Positions 16,132-25,011 of a stretch of 64,000 nucleotides of DNA are shown here, in pieces. The DNA comes from JAWKRB01 sp041389885 (GTDB lineage: Bacteria; Myxococcota_A; Polyangia; Polyangiales; Ga0077539), in the NCBI GenBank assembly GCA_041389885.1, contig JAWKRB010000022.1, positions 1 to 64,000 on the forward strand, written 5' to 3'. A program made the position numbers and the translations under genes. Numbering within the stretch: the stretch's first letter is position 1; every line of letters begins with the position of its first letter. The notes under the pieces are model-generated. The model worked only from the letters and a program-made list of their open reading frames with translations. It was not told where the DNA came from and made no database searches.

Positions 16132-16872
16132 TCAGCGTCCGACGCCCGCCGCCGCGAGGAGCAGGGCCATCGAGAGCGCGGCGAGCTCCATCCGCGTCGA
16201 GGCCCGCGCCGAGACCCTCCGACGCGCCCGCATGCCCAGGGTGTTGCCCGCGAGGAGCGCGGCGGTCAGCACCGCGGCGTCGCGCAGGGTGCGCGCGTCG
16301 AGGAGTCCCGAGCTGCCGTAGCCCAGCACCCGGCCGACGTGCATCGCGACCGCCCCCGCGGCGGAGGTCGCGACGTACGAGGGGCCGGTGAGCCCGGCGG
16401 TCATCAGCATCGGCGCCATGAGCAGCCCCGCGCCGCCCGAGCTCGCCGCCAGCAGCCCGACGCCGAAGCCCGCCGGCCCGACCTGCGCGGCGCGGGGCTT
16501 CCACGAGATCCAGCCCAGCACCCGCGCGAAGGCCGCAGCGGTCATCACCCCCATCAGCGCGCGCACGAGCGACGGCGGGAGCGCCGAGACGAGCAGCGCC
16601 CCCGCGAGGCTCCCCGGCAGCGCGCCCGCCGCGAAGGGCGCGGCGAACCATCGCGCCACCGAGGCGCGCAGGAGCCACAGCCGGTGCAGGTTCGCCACCA
16701 ACAGCGCGGGCGCGGTCACCGCCAGCGCGCGCTGCGGGCTGCCGAAGAGGGAGAGCGCCAGGAGCAGCACCATCCCTCCGCCGAAGCCGGCCAGGGTCGA
16801 GAGCGCCCCGGCGAGCACGCCGAGCGCGAACAGCAGGGGGAGGGCGCCGTCGTCGATCATGCGCGCAGACAT
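16132..16872 (-). CDS. TauE/SafE-family membrane exporter
   Basis: 246 residues, mostly hydrophobic, about eight membrane helices. It has the two Gly-rich repeats of the family: LAGALSTLAGFGGGMVLLLAL near the N-terminus and VGLLAASSGGAGLLMAPMLM in the middle. Family members move sulfite, sulfonates or other small anions. It is divergent from a LysR-type regulator with only a short shared intergenic region carrying a T-N11-A palindrome, so its expression is probably controlled by that regulator. The start could also be the internal Met 12 bases later. Confidence 0.85.
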   Translation of the reverse strand: MSARMIDDGALPLLFALGVLAGALSTLAGFGGGMVLLLALSLFGSPQRALAVTAPALLVANLHRLWLLRASVARWFAAPFAAGALPGSLAGALLVSALPPSLVRALMGVMTAAAFARVLGWISWKPRAAQVGPAGFGVGLLAASSGGAGLLMAPMLMTAGLTGPSYVATSAAGAVAMHVGRVLGYGSSGLLDARTLRDAAVLTAALLAGNTLGMRARRRVSARASTRMELAALSMALLLAAAGVGR

Positions 16873-16887
16873 GGGACCGCGCGGTCC

Positions 16888-16902
16888 ATCGATCCAATCG
16901 AT
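16888..16902. promoter_or_regulatory. Putative LysR-regulator binding site
   Basis: ATCGATCCAATCGAT is a palindrome containing T-N11-A, the classical LysR-type operator pattern, located between the divergent exporter and regulator genes. Confidence 0.55.
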
Positions 16903-16931
16903 TCTCTCGACGATGGTGATAGAAGGTGTCT

Positions 16932-17786
16932 ATGATCGACGAGCTCGGGCACTTCCTGCTGGTGGTGGAGCACGGCACCTTCACCGAGGCCGCCCGCCGT
17001 GCGCGGCTGACGCAGCCCTCGCTGAGCGCGTCGATCGCGCGGCTGGAGCAGCGGCTCGGCGCGCGGGTGCTGCACCGCGACCGCCACGGCGCGCGCCCCA
17101 CGGCGGCGGGCGAGGCGCTGGTGCCTCGGGCGCGCGAGGCCGTCGCGGCGGTGGACGCGGCCGCGCGGGCGGTGTCGGACGTGTGCGGGCTCCGCGCGGG
17201 GGAGGTGCGCATCGCCGCGGGCGCGACGCTCTGCGCGTACTTCCTCCCCGGCGCGCTCAAGCGATTCCGCGAGCGGCACCCCGAGGTCGCGATCCGGCTG
17301 CGGGAGATGAACTCCTCGGCGGCGCTCGACGCGCTGCAGGAGGGCGCGGTGGACCTCGCGCTCACCGCCGGGGGCAGCCACGGAGAGCGCTGGCGAGACG
17401 ACAGCCTGGTGCTCGTGGGCCCGCCCGGGGCGACGCTCGAGGGGGCGCCGTTCGTGACCTTTCCGCCGGGGGCGAACGCGCGAGAGGTCCTCGACCGGGT
17501 CTTCCCCGAGGCGCGGGTCGCGATGGAGCTCTCAAGCATCGCGACGATGAAGGCGCACGTGCGCTCGGGCATGGGGGTGGCGCTGCTCAGCCGGGCGTCG
17601 GTGGAGTACGACCTCGCGAACGGCCGCCTCGCCCTCCTCGACGACCCGAGGGTGCCCGTGCGGCGGTCGCTGCGGATCGTCCACCGGGGAGTCGACCGAC
17701 TGAGCCCCGCGGCGGCGGCGCTGCGCGAGCTGCTCCGCGCCGAGGCTCGCCCGACGAAGCGGGGAGGCGGCTTGACGAAGCGGTAG
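16932..17786 (+). CDS. LysR-family transcriptional regulator
   Basis: 284 residues from the ATG at 16932 (a GTG six bases earlier is an alternative). The N-terminus MIDELGHFLLVVEHGTFTEA, followed by AARRARLTQPSLSASIARLE, is a textbook LysR winged helix-turn-helix. The effector domain follows with VRIAAGATLCAYFLPGALKRF and ends with MGVALLSRASVEYDL. It is divergent from the TauE/SafE exporter and probably senses a related anion or sulfur compound; the ligand is unknown. Confidence 0.92.
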   Translation: MIDELGHFLLVVEHGTFTEAARRARLTQPSLSASIARLEQRLGARVLHRDRHGARPTAAGEALVPRAREAVAAVDAAARAVSDVCGLRAGEVRIAAGATLCAYFLPGALKRFRERHPEVAIRLREMNSSAALDALQEGAVDLALTAGGSHGERWRDDSLVLVGPPGATLEGAPFVTFPPGANAREVLDRVFPEARVAMELSSIATMKAHVRSGMGVALLSRASVEYDLANGRLALLDDPRVPVRRSLRIVHRGVDRLSPAAAALRELLRAEARPTKRGGGLTKR

Positions 17787-17801
17787 CAACTCTCGTAGCT
17801 T
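17772..17801 (+). promoter_or_regulatory. Predicted rplU-rpmA promoter
   Basis: TTGACG (17772-17777), 18 bp, TAGCTT (17796-17801), lying over the end of the LysR gene. It gives a leader of about 60 bases before rplU, with CTGGAGG as ribosome binding site near 17854. Confidence 0.6.
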
Positions 17802-17870
17802 CCGCGCCCTTCCGCCGAGCTCGCGAGGAATCACCCTCACAACTCGGGACAACCTGGAGGCAGAGTCATC

Positions 17871-18179
17871 ATGTACGCCGTCATTCAAACCGGTGGAAAG
17901 CAGTACCGGGTCGCTCCGGGAGAGACGCTCCGCGTCGAGAAGCTCGCGGGCGACAAGGGCGCCACGATCAAGTTCGACAAGGTGCTCATGGTCGGAGGCG
18001 AGAGCGTCCGCGTCGGCAAGCCCCTCGTCGAGGGCGCGGCCGTGAACGCGCAGATCCTCGCGCAGGGCCGCTCGAAGAAGGTCATCGTCTTCAAGATGAA
18101 GCGCCGCAAGAACTACCGCCGCAAGAACGGCCACCGCCAGCCCTTCACCGAGCTGCGCATCACCGGAATCGAGGGCTGA
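17871..18179 (+). CDS. rplU: 50S ribosomal protein L21
   Basis: 102 residues. MYAVIQTGGKQYRVAPGETL and KRRKNYRRKNGHRQPFTELRI are diagnostic of L21, which binds 23S rRNA domain II. It is followed four bases later by rpmA, the usual order. An obgE gene, common after rpmA, is not present here; a convergent phosphoesterase gene lies there instead. Confidence 0.98.
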   Translation: MYAVIQTGGKQYRVAPGETLRVEKLAGDKGATIKFDKVLMVGGESVRVGKPLVEGAAVNAQILAQGRSKKVIVFKMKRRKNYRRKNGHRQPFTELRITGIEG

Positions 18180-18183
18180 CGCC

Positions 18184-18447
18184 ATGGCACACAAAAAGGG
18201 ACAGGGTTCTTCCCGCAACGGCCGCGACTCCAAGCCGAAGTTCAGGGGCGTGAAGGTCGGTGCGGGCGCCGCCATCCGCGCCGGCGGGATCATCATCCGG
18301 CAGTGCGGCTCGGTGTTCCACGCGGGCACGAACGTCGGCACCGGCCGCGACTTCACCCTCTTCGCCCTCGTCGACGGCGTGGTGAAGTTCGAGCGCTACG
18401 GGCGCGACCGCAAGAAGGTCACCGTCGTCTCGGCCCCCGCGAACTGA
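18184..18447 (+). CDS. rpmA: 50S ribosomal protein L27
   Basis: 87 residues. MAHKKGQGSSRNGRDSKPKF and IIIRQCGSVFHAGTNVGTGRD are diagnostic of L27, whose N-terminal tail reaches the peptidyl transferase centre. The N-terminus has no cleavable Firmicutes-type extension. The last 29 bases overlap the convergent pdeM-like gene. Confidence 0.98.
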   Translation: MAHKKGQGSSRNGRDSKPKFRGVKVGAGAAIRAGGIIIRQCGSVFHAGTNVGTGRDFTLFALVDGVVKFERYGRDRKKVTVVSAPAN

Positions 18448-19183
18448 TCGCCCCCCGCACCGCGTCGAGCCGCCCGGTTCGCCGCACCTCCTCCCCGATC
18501 ACCACCGCCGTCTCCATCTCCCGCGCGGGCAGCACGGCCTCGAGCGCCGCGGCGTAGTCCCTGCGTAGGAGGTCGGATCCCAGGGCGAAGGGCGAGAGCG
18601 CGGGCAGCGCGATGAATCCCTCGCCCCACGCGAACGCGGGCAGGCGGGCGCGCACCCCCGGCCCGCCCGTGAGGCGCAGCGCGGGGTGGTGATGCCCCAC
18701 CACCAGGTAGCCGCGCCTCGCGCACGCCTCGCCGCGCATCGCGAGGAGGGCCTCGGGCGCTTCGTCCCCGTGCCGCACGCGATGGGGACCCACGACGGCC
18801 TCGTCGCGCACCGTCACCCCCCGCGACGCGAGGGCGCCCGTGAGCGCGCGGTCGTGGTTGCCCAGGACCACCTCCAGCGCGCGCCCTTCGAAGCGCGCGA
18901 GGAGCGCGTCGAGGGCGCTCTCCCCGCCAACGCGCTGGTGCGCCGCGGCGGCGCCGTGCACGAGGTCGCCCGCCACCACCACGCGGCGGGGCGCGAGGGA
19001 GGCGAGCAGCGCGTCGAGGGCGCGGAGAAGGCCCTCGTCGCTGACGGGCGGCAGCGCGTGTCCGCGGTGTCGCAGCGTGTCGACGTAGCCCGCGTGGAGG
19101 TCGGCGACGACCAGCGCGCCCTCGGCTTCGATGAAGAGCGCGCCGGGGCTGCGGAGCGAGACGCCTCCTGCGAGCGCGATCAC
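18419..19183 (-). CDS. pdeM: PdeM-like metallophosphoesterase (ligase-associated DNA damage response)
   Basis: 254 residues from a GTG at 19183 that overlaps the stop of the helicase gene (GTGA). The calcineurin-like metal motifs are complete: VVADLHAG, VVAGDLVHG, LGNHDR and YLVVGHHHPALRL. The compact size and coupling to an Lhr-type helicase are the known context of PdeM, one of the four proteins (ligase, Lhr-type helicase, exonuclease, PdeM) of the ligase-associated DNA repair set. The sequence here is free of frameshifts, unlike the helicase gene just upstream. Confidence 0.85.
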   Translation of the reverse strand: MIALAGGVSLRSPGALFIEAEGALVVADLHAGYVDTLRHRGHALPPVSDEGLLRALDALLASLAPRRVVVAGDLVHGAAAAHQRVGGESALDALLARFEGRALEVVLGNHDRALTGALASRGVTVRDEAVVGPHRVRHGDEAPEALLAMRGEACARRGYLVVGHHHPALRLTGGPGVRARLPAFAWGEGFIALPALSPFALGSDLLRRDYAAALEAVLPAREMETAVVIGEEVRRTGRLDAVRGAISSRGPRRR

Positions 19184-21724
19184 GGCCCGCCGTGGGCGAG
19201 GGAGCGGGCGTACAGCGCGCTCGCGGCCTCGAGGAGCGAGGCCTCGAGGTCGTCGGGCCGCAGCGAGTCGCGCGCGACCGCCGCCATCGCGGGGACCGCC
19301 AGGGGCGAGGGCGCGCCCGTCACGACCCGCACCCAGCGCCGCGCGGCGCGGTCGGCGAGCGTCGACTCGGCGCGGGGGCCTTCGAGGGAGGTCCACAGCG
19401 TGTGGCGCTGGGCGCGCAGGAGCACGTGCTCGGGGTCGTGCTTGCGCAGCACGTCGTGCAGGAGCTTGGGCGTGACGGCGCCCCTGCGGGCGTCGGGGAG
19501 CCAGAGCTGCGCGACGCGCGCGATCTTCGCGAAAGCTCACTGCGCCGAGCGAGCTGTCGTCGAGCGCCTCGTGGCCAGGTCGTCGCGGATATTCGCCAGC
19601 GGCTTCACCCGCGCAGCGCTCGCGAGGTCGTAGCGCGGGGCCCTCCCAGGCGATCCGCGCGCAGGCGCTCAGGTCGCTCGCGGAGACGTCCGCCCGTGCC
19701 GCGGCCTCCCTGCGCGCGCATCGGGCGACCGCGCGGGCGATCACCCTTGCTGGCGCCCCGGCCCGCGAAGGTGTGCGCGACGACGTGCGCACAGTCGCCC
19801 GGGCGATCAGCTCCACGACGAACCGGCGCGGGGACGGCACCGCGCCGAACGAGCGTTGGGCGCGCAGGAGCTCGAGCACGCAGCGCGCGGGTCGCCTCCC
19901 CACGCCGAGGCGCTGCGGCGTCGCCGGGGAGCGCCGTCGCGTCGTGCGCCAGGGGCGCGCGGTCGAAGGCGCCCCAGGCGACTCGAGGGCCTCGCCGAGC
20001 CGCGGCGAGAGCGACGCCGAGCCGCCTCCCACGCTGGGAGGGCGCGGTCTCTCGCGGGTCGGGGCGCACGTAGACCACCCCCGGCCCTGCGCCCACCACC
20101 TGCCAGCCGCGCCCGCCGAGCGGGAAGCGGCTGCCGGCTTCGAGGCTCTGGGCGAAGCGCCCCTGGAGCCTCGCCGAGCCACCTGCGCGCCGCAGACCAC
20201 CGTCGCCGTGACCTCGCTGAGGATCGTCCCGATGCCGCGCAGGTAGCGGACTCCAGAGCGCCTGCTCTGAGCAGGTAGTGCTCAAGGCCGCGGGCAGCCG
20301 CGCCATCTGGGGGTACGCGGCGAATGCGCAGTCGCCGCCCGAGGTGAGAAACTCCGTCACGTCGGCGAGGTCCTCGTCGGTGAGCGACGCGAAGGCGTGC
20401 GAGGCGCGCAGCGTCGACGCGAGATCGCTTGCGGCGCAGACCGCGCCGCACGCCCGAGCGCGGCCTGCGCGGCGCGGTTGTCGAGGTCGCCTCGGCGGAC
20501 CCTTGACGCGGTCCGCCGCGCCCGCGGCGAGGGCCTCGCGGGCGGCGCATCCCTGGAGCATCGTCGAGGGCGCCCAGCGGGAGCACGCGCGGCTGACGCG
20601 GGGGCGCCGGGGCGATGATCGGCGCGGCCTCGCCGCCTGCGTCGCGCTGCAGCGAGCTTGCTGGGGCGCCGAGGAGCACCACCTGGGTGACCCGCGAGGT
20701 CGACGCCGACCTCGAGCGCGCTTCGTGGCGACGATGACCCGAGCCGCTGTCTCGGAGCCTGCGGCCACGCTCGCCCTGCTTCGGCGCCTCAGCGCGTTGA
20801 GCTGTGGCAGCGGCAGCTCGCCGTCGCGCGCTGGGAGCACGTCCCGCAGCGCGAGGGACTGGCTTCCGGCGCGCGCGCGCGACGACACGAACACGAGCGT
20901 CGCGCCCTACCGAGCTAACGCGCGCGTTGCGCGCGGGGAGCGCCGACCTCCAGGTCCACGCCCGGTGGGGAAGGCCGCCGAGTCAGGCTCGAGCGTCGAG
21001 AGCGACACCGCCGCGCGGGGGTCTCCCACCAGCGGGCGCGGTCGCCCAGCCACCCCGCGAGGGCCGCGACGGCCTCCGTCGCGCTGATGCCCAGCCTGCG
21101 CGGGGTGGGCCTGCCGATGAGCGCGTCCACGTCGAGGCACGCCAGCGTCGCGCCGAGGAGCGCGCCTGCTTGCCGCTCACGAGGAGGTGGAGCTCGTCGA
21201 GCCACTACGTCTTCAACGCTCTGCGAGGGCCGAGCGCGCCTCCGTGGCGAGGAGCACCGCGAGGCTCGGCGTGGCGATCAACACGCGTCGGGGGCTCGCG
21301 AGAGGCGCCGCCGCTCCTTCGCGGGCGTGTCTTCCCGTGCGGGTGGCGATGGGAGACCGCCGCCGAGCGCGTCGATGAGCGACGCGAGCGCGGCGGCGAG
21401 GCTGTCGACGAGACTTCTACCGGCGCCACGACCACGATCGGCTGCCGCACCACGCGCCGCGCGCCGCGTCGGGCCAGCAGGGGGAGGAGCACCGCGGCGG
21501 TCTTTCCGCTGCCGGTCGGGGCCGTGAGCAGCACCGGGTCGCGGGGCGAGCACCGCGGCGAAGGCGTCGAGCTGGTATCGGTGTCGGCGCGCGTCCGCTC
21601 GCGGAGAGCGCGCGGACGCAGCGATCGAGGGCGTCGGCCGGTTCGTGCGGCAGCGGGGCCGCGCGCGCTCGAGGGCTCCGGCGTGAGAGAAGAAGCCGCG
21701 GCGGGCGATGTTCGTCGCCGTCAT
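19180..21724 (-). pseudogene. Lhr-type (ligase-associated) DEXH-box helicase, disrupted by many frameshifts
   Basis: No single frame spans the gene, but conserved pieces follow in the right order across frames. They are the Met at 21724 (MTATNIARRGFFSHAG), YQLDAFAAVLA, the Walker A TAPTGSGKT (about 21520), IATPSLAVLLATEA, the DEXH box LDELHL (about 21190), LGISAT (motif III), LVFVSSRAR, RVIVAT, and VLLGAPASSLQRDAG, a motif VI-like segment. An intact C-terminus LRKHDPEHVLLRAQRHTLW runs to the stop at 19180. The span would code for about 840 residues, typical of ligase-associated helicases. Residues are conserved on both sides of each break, so single-base errors are more likely than old decay. 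The stop overlaps pdeM. Confidence 0.75.
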
Positions 21725-21903
21725 CGCGAGAAGGGAGTATCTCTTCTGGGTGACGAGCGCGACGCCGTTGTTGGTCCCCCACGCGACCTCGCGCGGGGCC
21801 GGGCGCGACGGCGGTGCGCCCTCGGCGCGTGCAACCAGCGGTATTAATTTGTCGACCAGGGGATTATGGCCACCACCAGTCGCCGTGCTAGTGCGTCGCC
21901 AAC

Positions 21904-22158
21904 GTGGAGGTTGTGCTCCGCAAACTCGCCCGAAGCCAGGCGTCCCGTCGTCGGGAGGTCGGCGCGCCCCACGGCGCGGCGCGGTCGTGGTCATTGAGTT
22001 CCCTGACGGGCTGCACGAGTACGTCACACGCCGGTGCGCGTCGCATCCTCCGGGTCGCGGGGCAGGAGATCTACTATCTCCAGACCACGAACTCCCGCTA
22101 TCGCCTCGAGGTCCGCCGCGGACGTAGCCCGCCAGCGAGTCATTTGAGCGTTCGCTGA
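21904..22158 (+). CDS. Possible small protein, frameshifted, divergent from the helicase gene
   Basis: Two plus-strand frames join into a natural-looking sequence: VVVIEFPDGLHEYVT, then a one-base shift, then RRILRVAGQEIYYLQTTNSR and YRLEVRRG, ending at the TGA at 22156-22158. GC-rich third positions favour this strand over the overlapping minus frame. The start is not determined. The segment just upstream (about 21840-21880, TATTAATTTG and GGGATTATGG) is AT-richer than the rest of the window and might hold a promoter. The family is not recognised. Confidence 0.35.
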   Translation: MEVVLRKLARSQASRRREVGAPHGAARSWSLSSLTGCTSTSHAGARRILRVAGQEIYYLQTTNSRYRLEVRRGRSPPASHLSVR

Positions 22159-22159
22159 C

Positions 22160-23057
22160 GTCCGGTCGTCGCGCGCCGCGGCGAGCTTCGGGATCAACGC
22201 TGGCAATAGGCTGCGCAACCACACCAGCCGAGGCGCCTTCGCGCAGCCTCAGCGCCGCTTCGTCCATGTAGATCGCCCGCTGAGTTTCGATCTGAATCGC
22301 GTGAAACCCGTGGGCGGGCCTGCCCCCAGCGGGCCGTCGTCGCGCCGCCGCGGTAGGCTGGTCGTGCCGCACCGAGAGCCCCGCGGCTCGAAAGTGCGAG
22401 TCGACGACGTCGATCAGCGCGCCGCTCACGCGGTTCCAGGGTGCCTGCACCACGCCGCGCGACGCGCCGTGGAGCCGAGGCGGAGCACGACGGCATCGAG
22501 TGCGCGCCACCAGGAGCACGGCGCCGTACCGCGCGCAGGTCCCTCAAGAGCCCGCCGAGTGCGCCGGTACGGGTGGTAGCACCGCGCGACGACGCTCGAA
22601 GGCTCCGCGAGAGCGGCGCGGGGACGACGCAGCGGCACCGGCGCCCGACTCCCGCCAGACACGCCGCGGGCTGCGCCGGCGCCGTTCGCCGCCGCTCACC
22701 GCCAGCACGTCGACGGTTGCCGCCGTCGTGCTGAGGTCGACCACGTAGCGCGAGACTTCCGGCGATGAGCGTCGCCGCGCCCTGCGAAGGCGCGTTGCGC
22801 CAGAGCGAGTCGATGAAGGTGTCGGCGTCGCGGAGCACCTCGTCGCCGCATCGCCGCGACCGGCGCGAACTCGTCGGGCACGTCGGTGCCCGCGTGGGGA
22901 CCTCCCACCACGATCGGCACCTCCCGCCCCGTGGGGGAGAGGAGCACGAAGCCTTCGTCGCAGGCGCTTCGATCACCTCAGCCACCGAGCGACCGCGCCG
23001 CGCGGTCGACCCACGCGTCGAGCGCCGCGGCAGTGACGGGGCGGCGCTTAGCTTCAC
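22160..23057 (-). pseudogene. N-formylglutamate amidohydrolase family protein, frameshifted
   Basis: The GTG at 23057 overlaps the stop of the oxidase gene (GTGA) and starts VKLSAAPSLP. Pieces in successive frames give VAEVIEAPAT, LLSPTGREVPIVVGGPHAG, TDVPDEF, LRDADTFIDSLW, VVDLSTTAATVD, and HGFHAIQIETQRAIYMDE near 22280, the expected order of the N-formylglutamate amidohydrolase fold, whose HAG, RD and E residues are involved in metal binding and catalysis. The 3' end near 22160-22195 is uncertain. The family hydrolyses N-formylglutamate in histidine breakdown, but many members have other roles. The interruptions look like sequence errors. Confidence 0.65.
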
Positions 23058-24983
23058 CGGGTCAGTGAGGGCCAGTCCTCGTCGGGGCCGTGCACGCGCA
23101 GCGAGAGCGCCCTCCTCGACCGTACCGAAGCGCGGGTCTCGAGCGAGGGTCAGCAGGTCGGGGCACCATTGCGCGGCGCGGCGCGGGCATCGAGCCACGC
23201 GGCCTGCCGCCTGGGAGCCGCGGTGTAGCCCGCCACAACGTGGTCGACAGGGTCGGCGATCGGCGCCGCGAGGGCGAGCGATGGCGTCGCCTGATGCGCT
23301 CGGCGTCGGGCAGACGCAGGCCCATCCTCAGCCGCGCGGCGCCCCGGGCCTCTTCGAGGCTCGCGCTCGCCGGGCACCATCAACCGAGAGGCCTGGTCGA
23401 AGCCCGCCCCCGTCGGTGCGAGGCGCGGAGCCGACGGAGCCTTGCCGGTTCGCAGGGCCCCGCGCACCATCACCCCGTGGGGGTCACGGTGCGCGCAGGG
23501 CCTCGATCCGCCGAAGCCCGGCGTTGAATCTGGAGCCCCATCGCGTCGCCTTGCCGCGTCTCGACGCCGTGGTGGTGCGCGATGGTGCCCCCGGCGTCGT
23601 GCGCCGCCACGAGGGCCGCGCTGTGGTGGTCGGCGGTTGAGTGCCTCGCGTCGCTCTTCGACGCGCCCACGAAGGTGAAGAGATCGAGCAGCCGTCGGGG
23701 TACGCGTGGTCAGGCGCGCCATCACGAAGCTGCCGCCTGAGAGCGCCTCACGAACGCCCTCGTAGAGCGCGCCTCCAGGCGCGACCACGGCGCCGCGACC
23801 TCCATGGTGTCGACCCAGGCGCCGCGCGCGCACATCGACGGCTGCCGGTGTTCACGGCGTGACGCCGGAGGAGCCATCGCCGCCAGGGGGCGTCTCCTCG
23901 TCGGAGCCGCCGCCGCGGACGCACAGCGCGCGCGCGCGTGTGGCGTCGCGCTAACCTCGCCCCCGTCGCCCTCGAACACCACGATCAGCAGCGACCGTGT
24001 AGACCGTGCGCGTCGCGAGCTCGAGCAGCCCGTTGAGACCGCGCGGTGACCCAGGGCGGGCCGCCTGCAGCGCCGCGGACGCGTAGGCTATGGCTCCGGG
24101 CGCGTCGTCGCTCGAGGGCTTCGAGCCTGCCGAGCCCTGCATGAAGACGTACGTGTCGAAGCGTCGTACAGGCGCGTGACGGCGGGGCGTAGCCGCGCTG
24201 GTAGAGCGCTCGGATGGTCTCCATACCGCGTCGCGCATCGACGAGAACGTGAAGGGCCGTGCTCGAGCCAGTCGGTGGGGCGGCCACACGCGCAGCCGCG
24301 CGCGGGTGACGAAGCCGGGAGCCCTCGGGATCCCACGAGGAGCGCCTCGAGCGTCGGGCCCCGCGCCGTCGGAGCCGTCGATCGTGTAGGTCTCCTCTGG
24401 GGAGCACGCCGTCGACGGAGACCATGTCCTCGATCGCTCTGGGTAGCGGCCAGAGCACCGACCTGGCGTGGAGCGCGTCGGGCCGGACCCAGCCGCCGAC
24501 GGTGGAGCAGTAAGATCGACGACGGGAAGTGCCCCAGTCGTGCCGTCGCCTGGAGCTTCTCTTCGAGGTGCTCGCCCAGGATCCGCGTCGACCCGCAGAT
24601 CCCGGTCGTCGAGCGGACACCGAGCGCAGCCCTCGCATGCGCTTGAGATCGACCGCGAGGGTGTCGGCTCCGCACTGAACCGCGCCCACGACGCCGCTCC
24701 CCGCGCCGAAGGGCATGAGCCGCAGGCCCTCGCGTCGCGCGAGGTCGACGATCGCCGCGAGCTGCCCGTCGGTCTGCGGCCACAGCACCGCCCGCGGACC
24801 CCTCGGGCGCGGCGCGCCCCCGCGGGTGGCGATGAGCTGGCGGGGCCAGAGGTCGTGCGCGTAATCGCGGTCGGCGTCGTCGAAGGACACCGCGTCGAGC
24901 CCCACGATCGCGGTGAGGTCGCGTCGGAGCGCCTCGTCGGAGCCGTGTGTTCGCGGTGCCATCAGCGCCGCAGCGTGGCGCAT
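23054..24983 (-). pseudogene. FAD-linked oxidase (alkyl-DHAP-synthase-like), frameshifted
   Basis: From the Met at 24983 (or 24962) the frame is clean through WPQTDGQLAAIVDLARREG, RLMPFGAGSGVVGAV and TLAVDLKRM, the PCMH-type FAD-binding domain. Then breaks begin. Further pieces are GHFPSSILL, FDTYVFMQGSAGSKPSSDD, AWVDTMEVAAPWSRLEA, YEGVREALSGGSFVMARL, AHDAGGTIAHHHGVE, and DPHGVMVRGALRTG near 23450, all as in alkyldihydroxyacetonephosphate synthase-like oxidases. About 130 extra residues follow (DHVVAGYTAAPRR, PDLLTLARDPRFGTVEEGAL) before the TGA at 23054. The extension, or a second gene, cannot be separated because of the frameshifts. The C-terminus is coupled to the amidohydrolase by GTGA. 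Confidence 0.65.
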
Positions 24984-25011
24984 GGTGCGCGGCGCGCGCA
25001 AGGGTTGGCGG

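Noticed and set aside
22024..22224. Minus-strand 66-codon frame continuing after the amidohydrolase
   Set aside because: Third-position GC is low for this genome and the opposite strand reads more like a protein; only the first 20 residues may be the amidohydrolase end.
19450..24950. Reading the frameshift patch as a gene-decay island or programmed frameshifting
   Set aside because: Breaks are too many, hit several unrelated genes, and start and stop inside genes; conserved residues remain on both sides.
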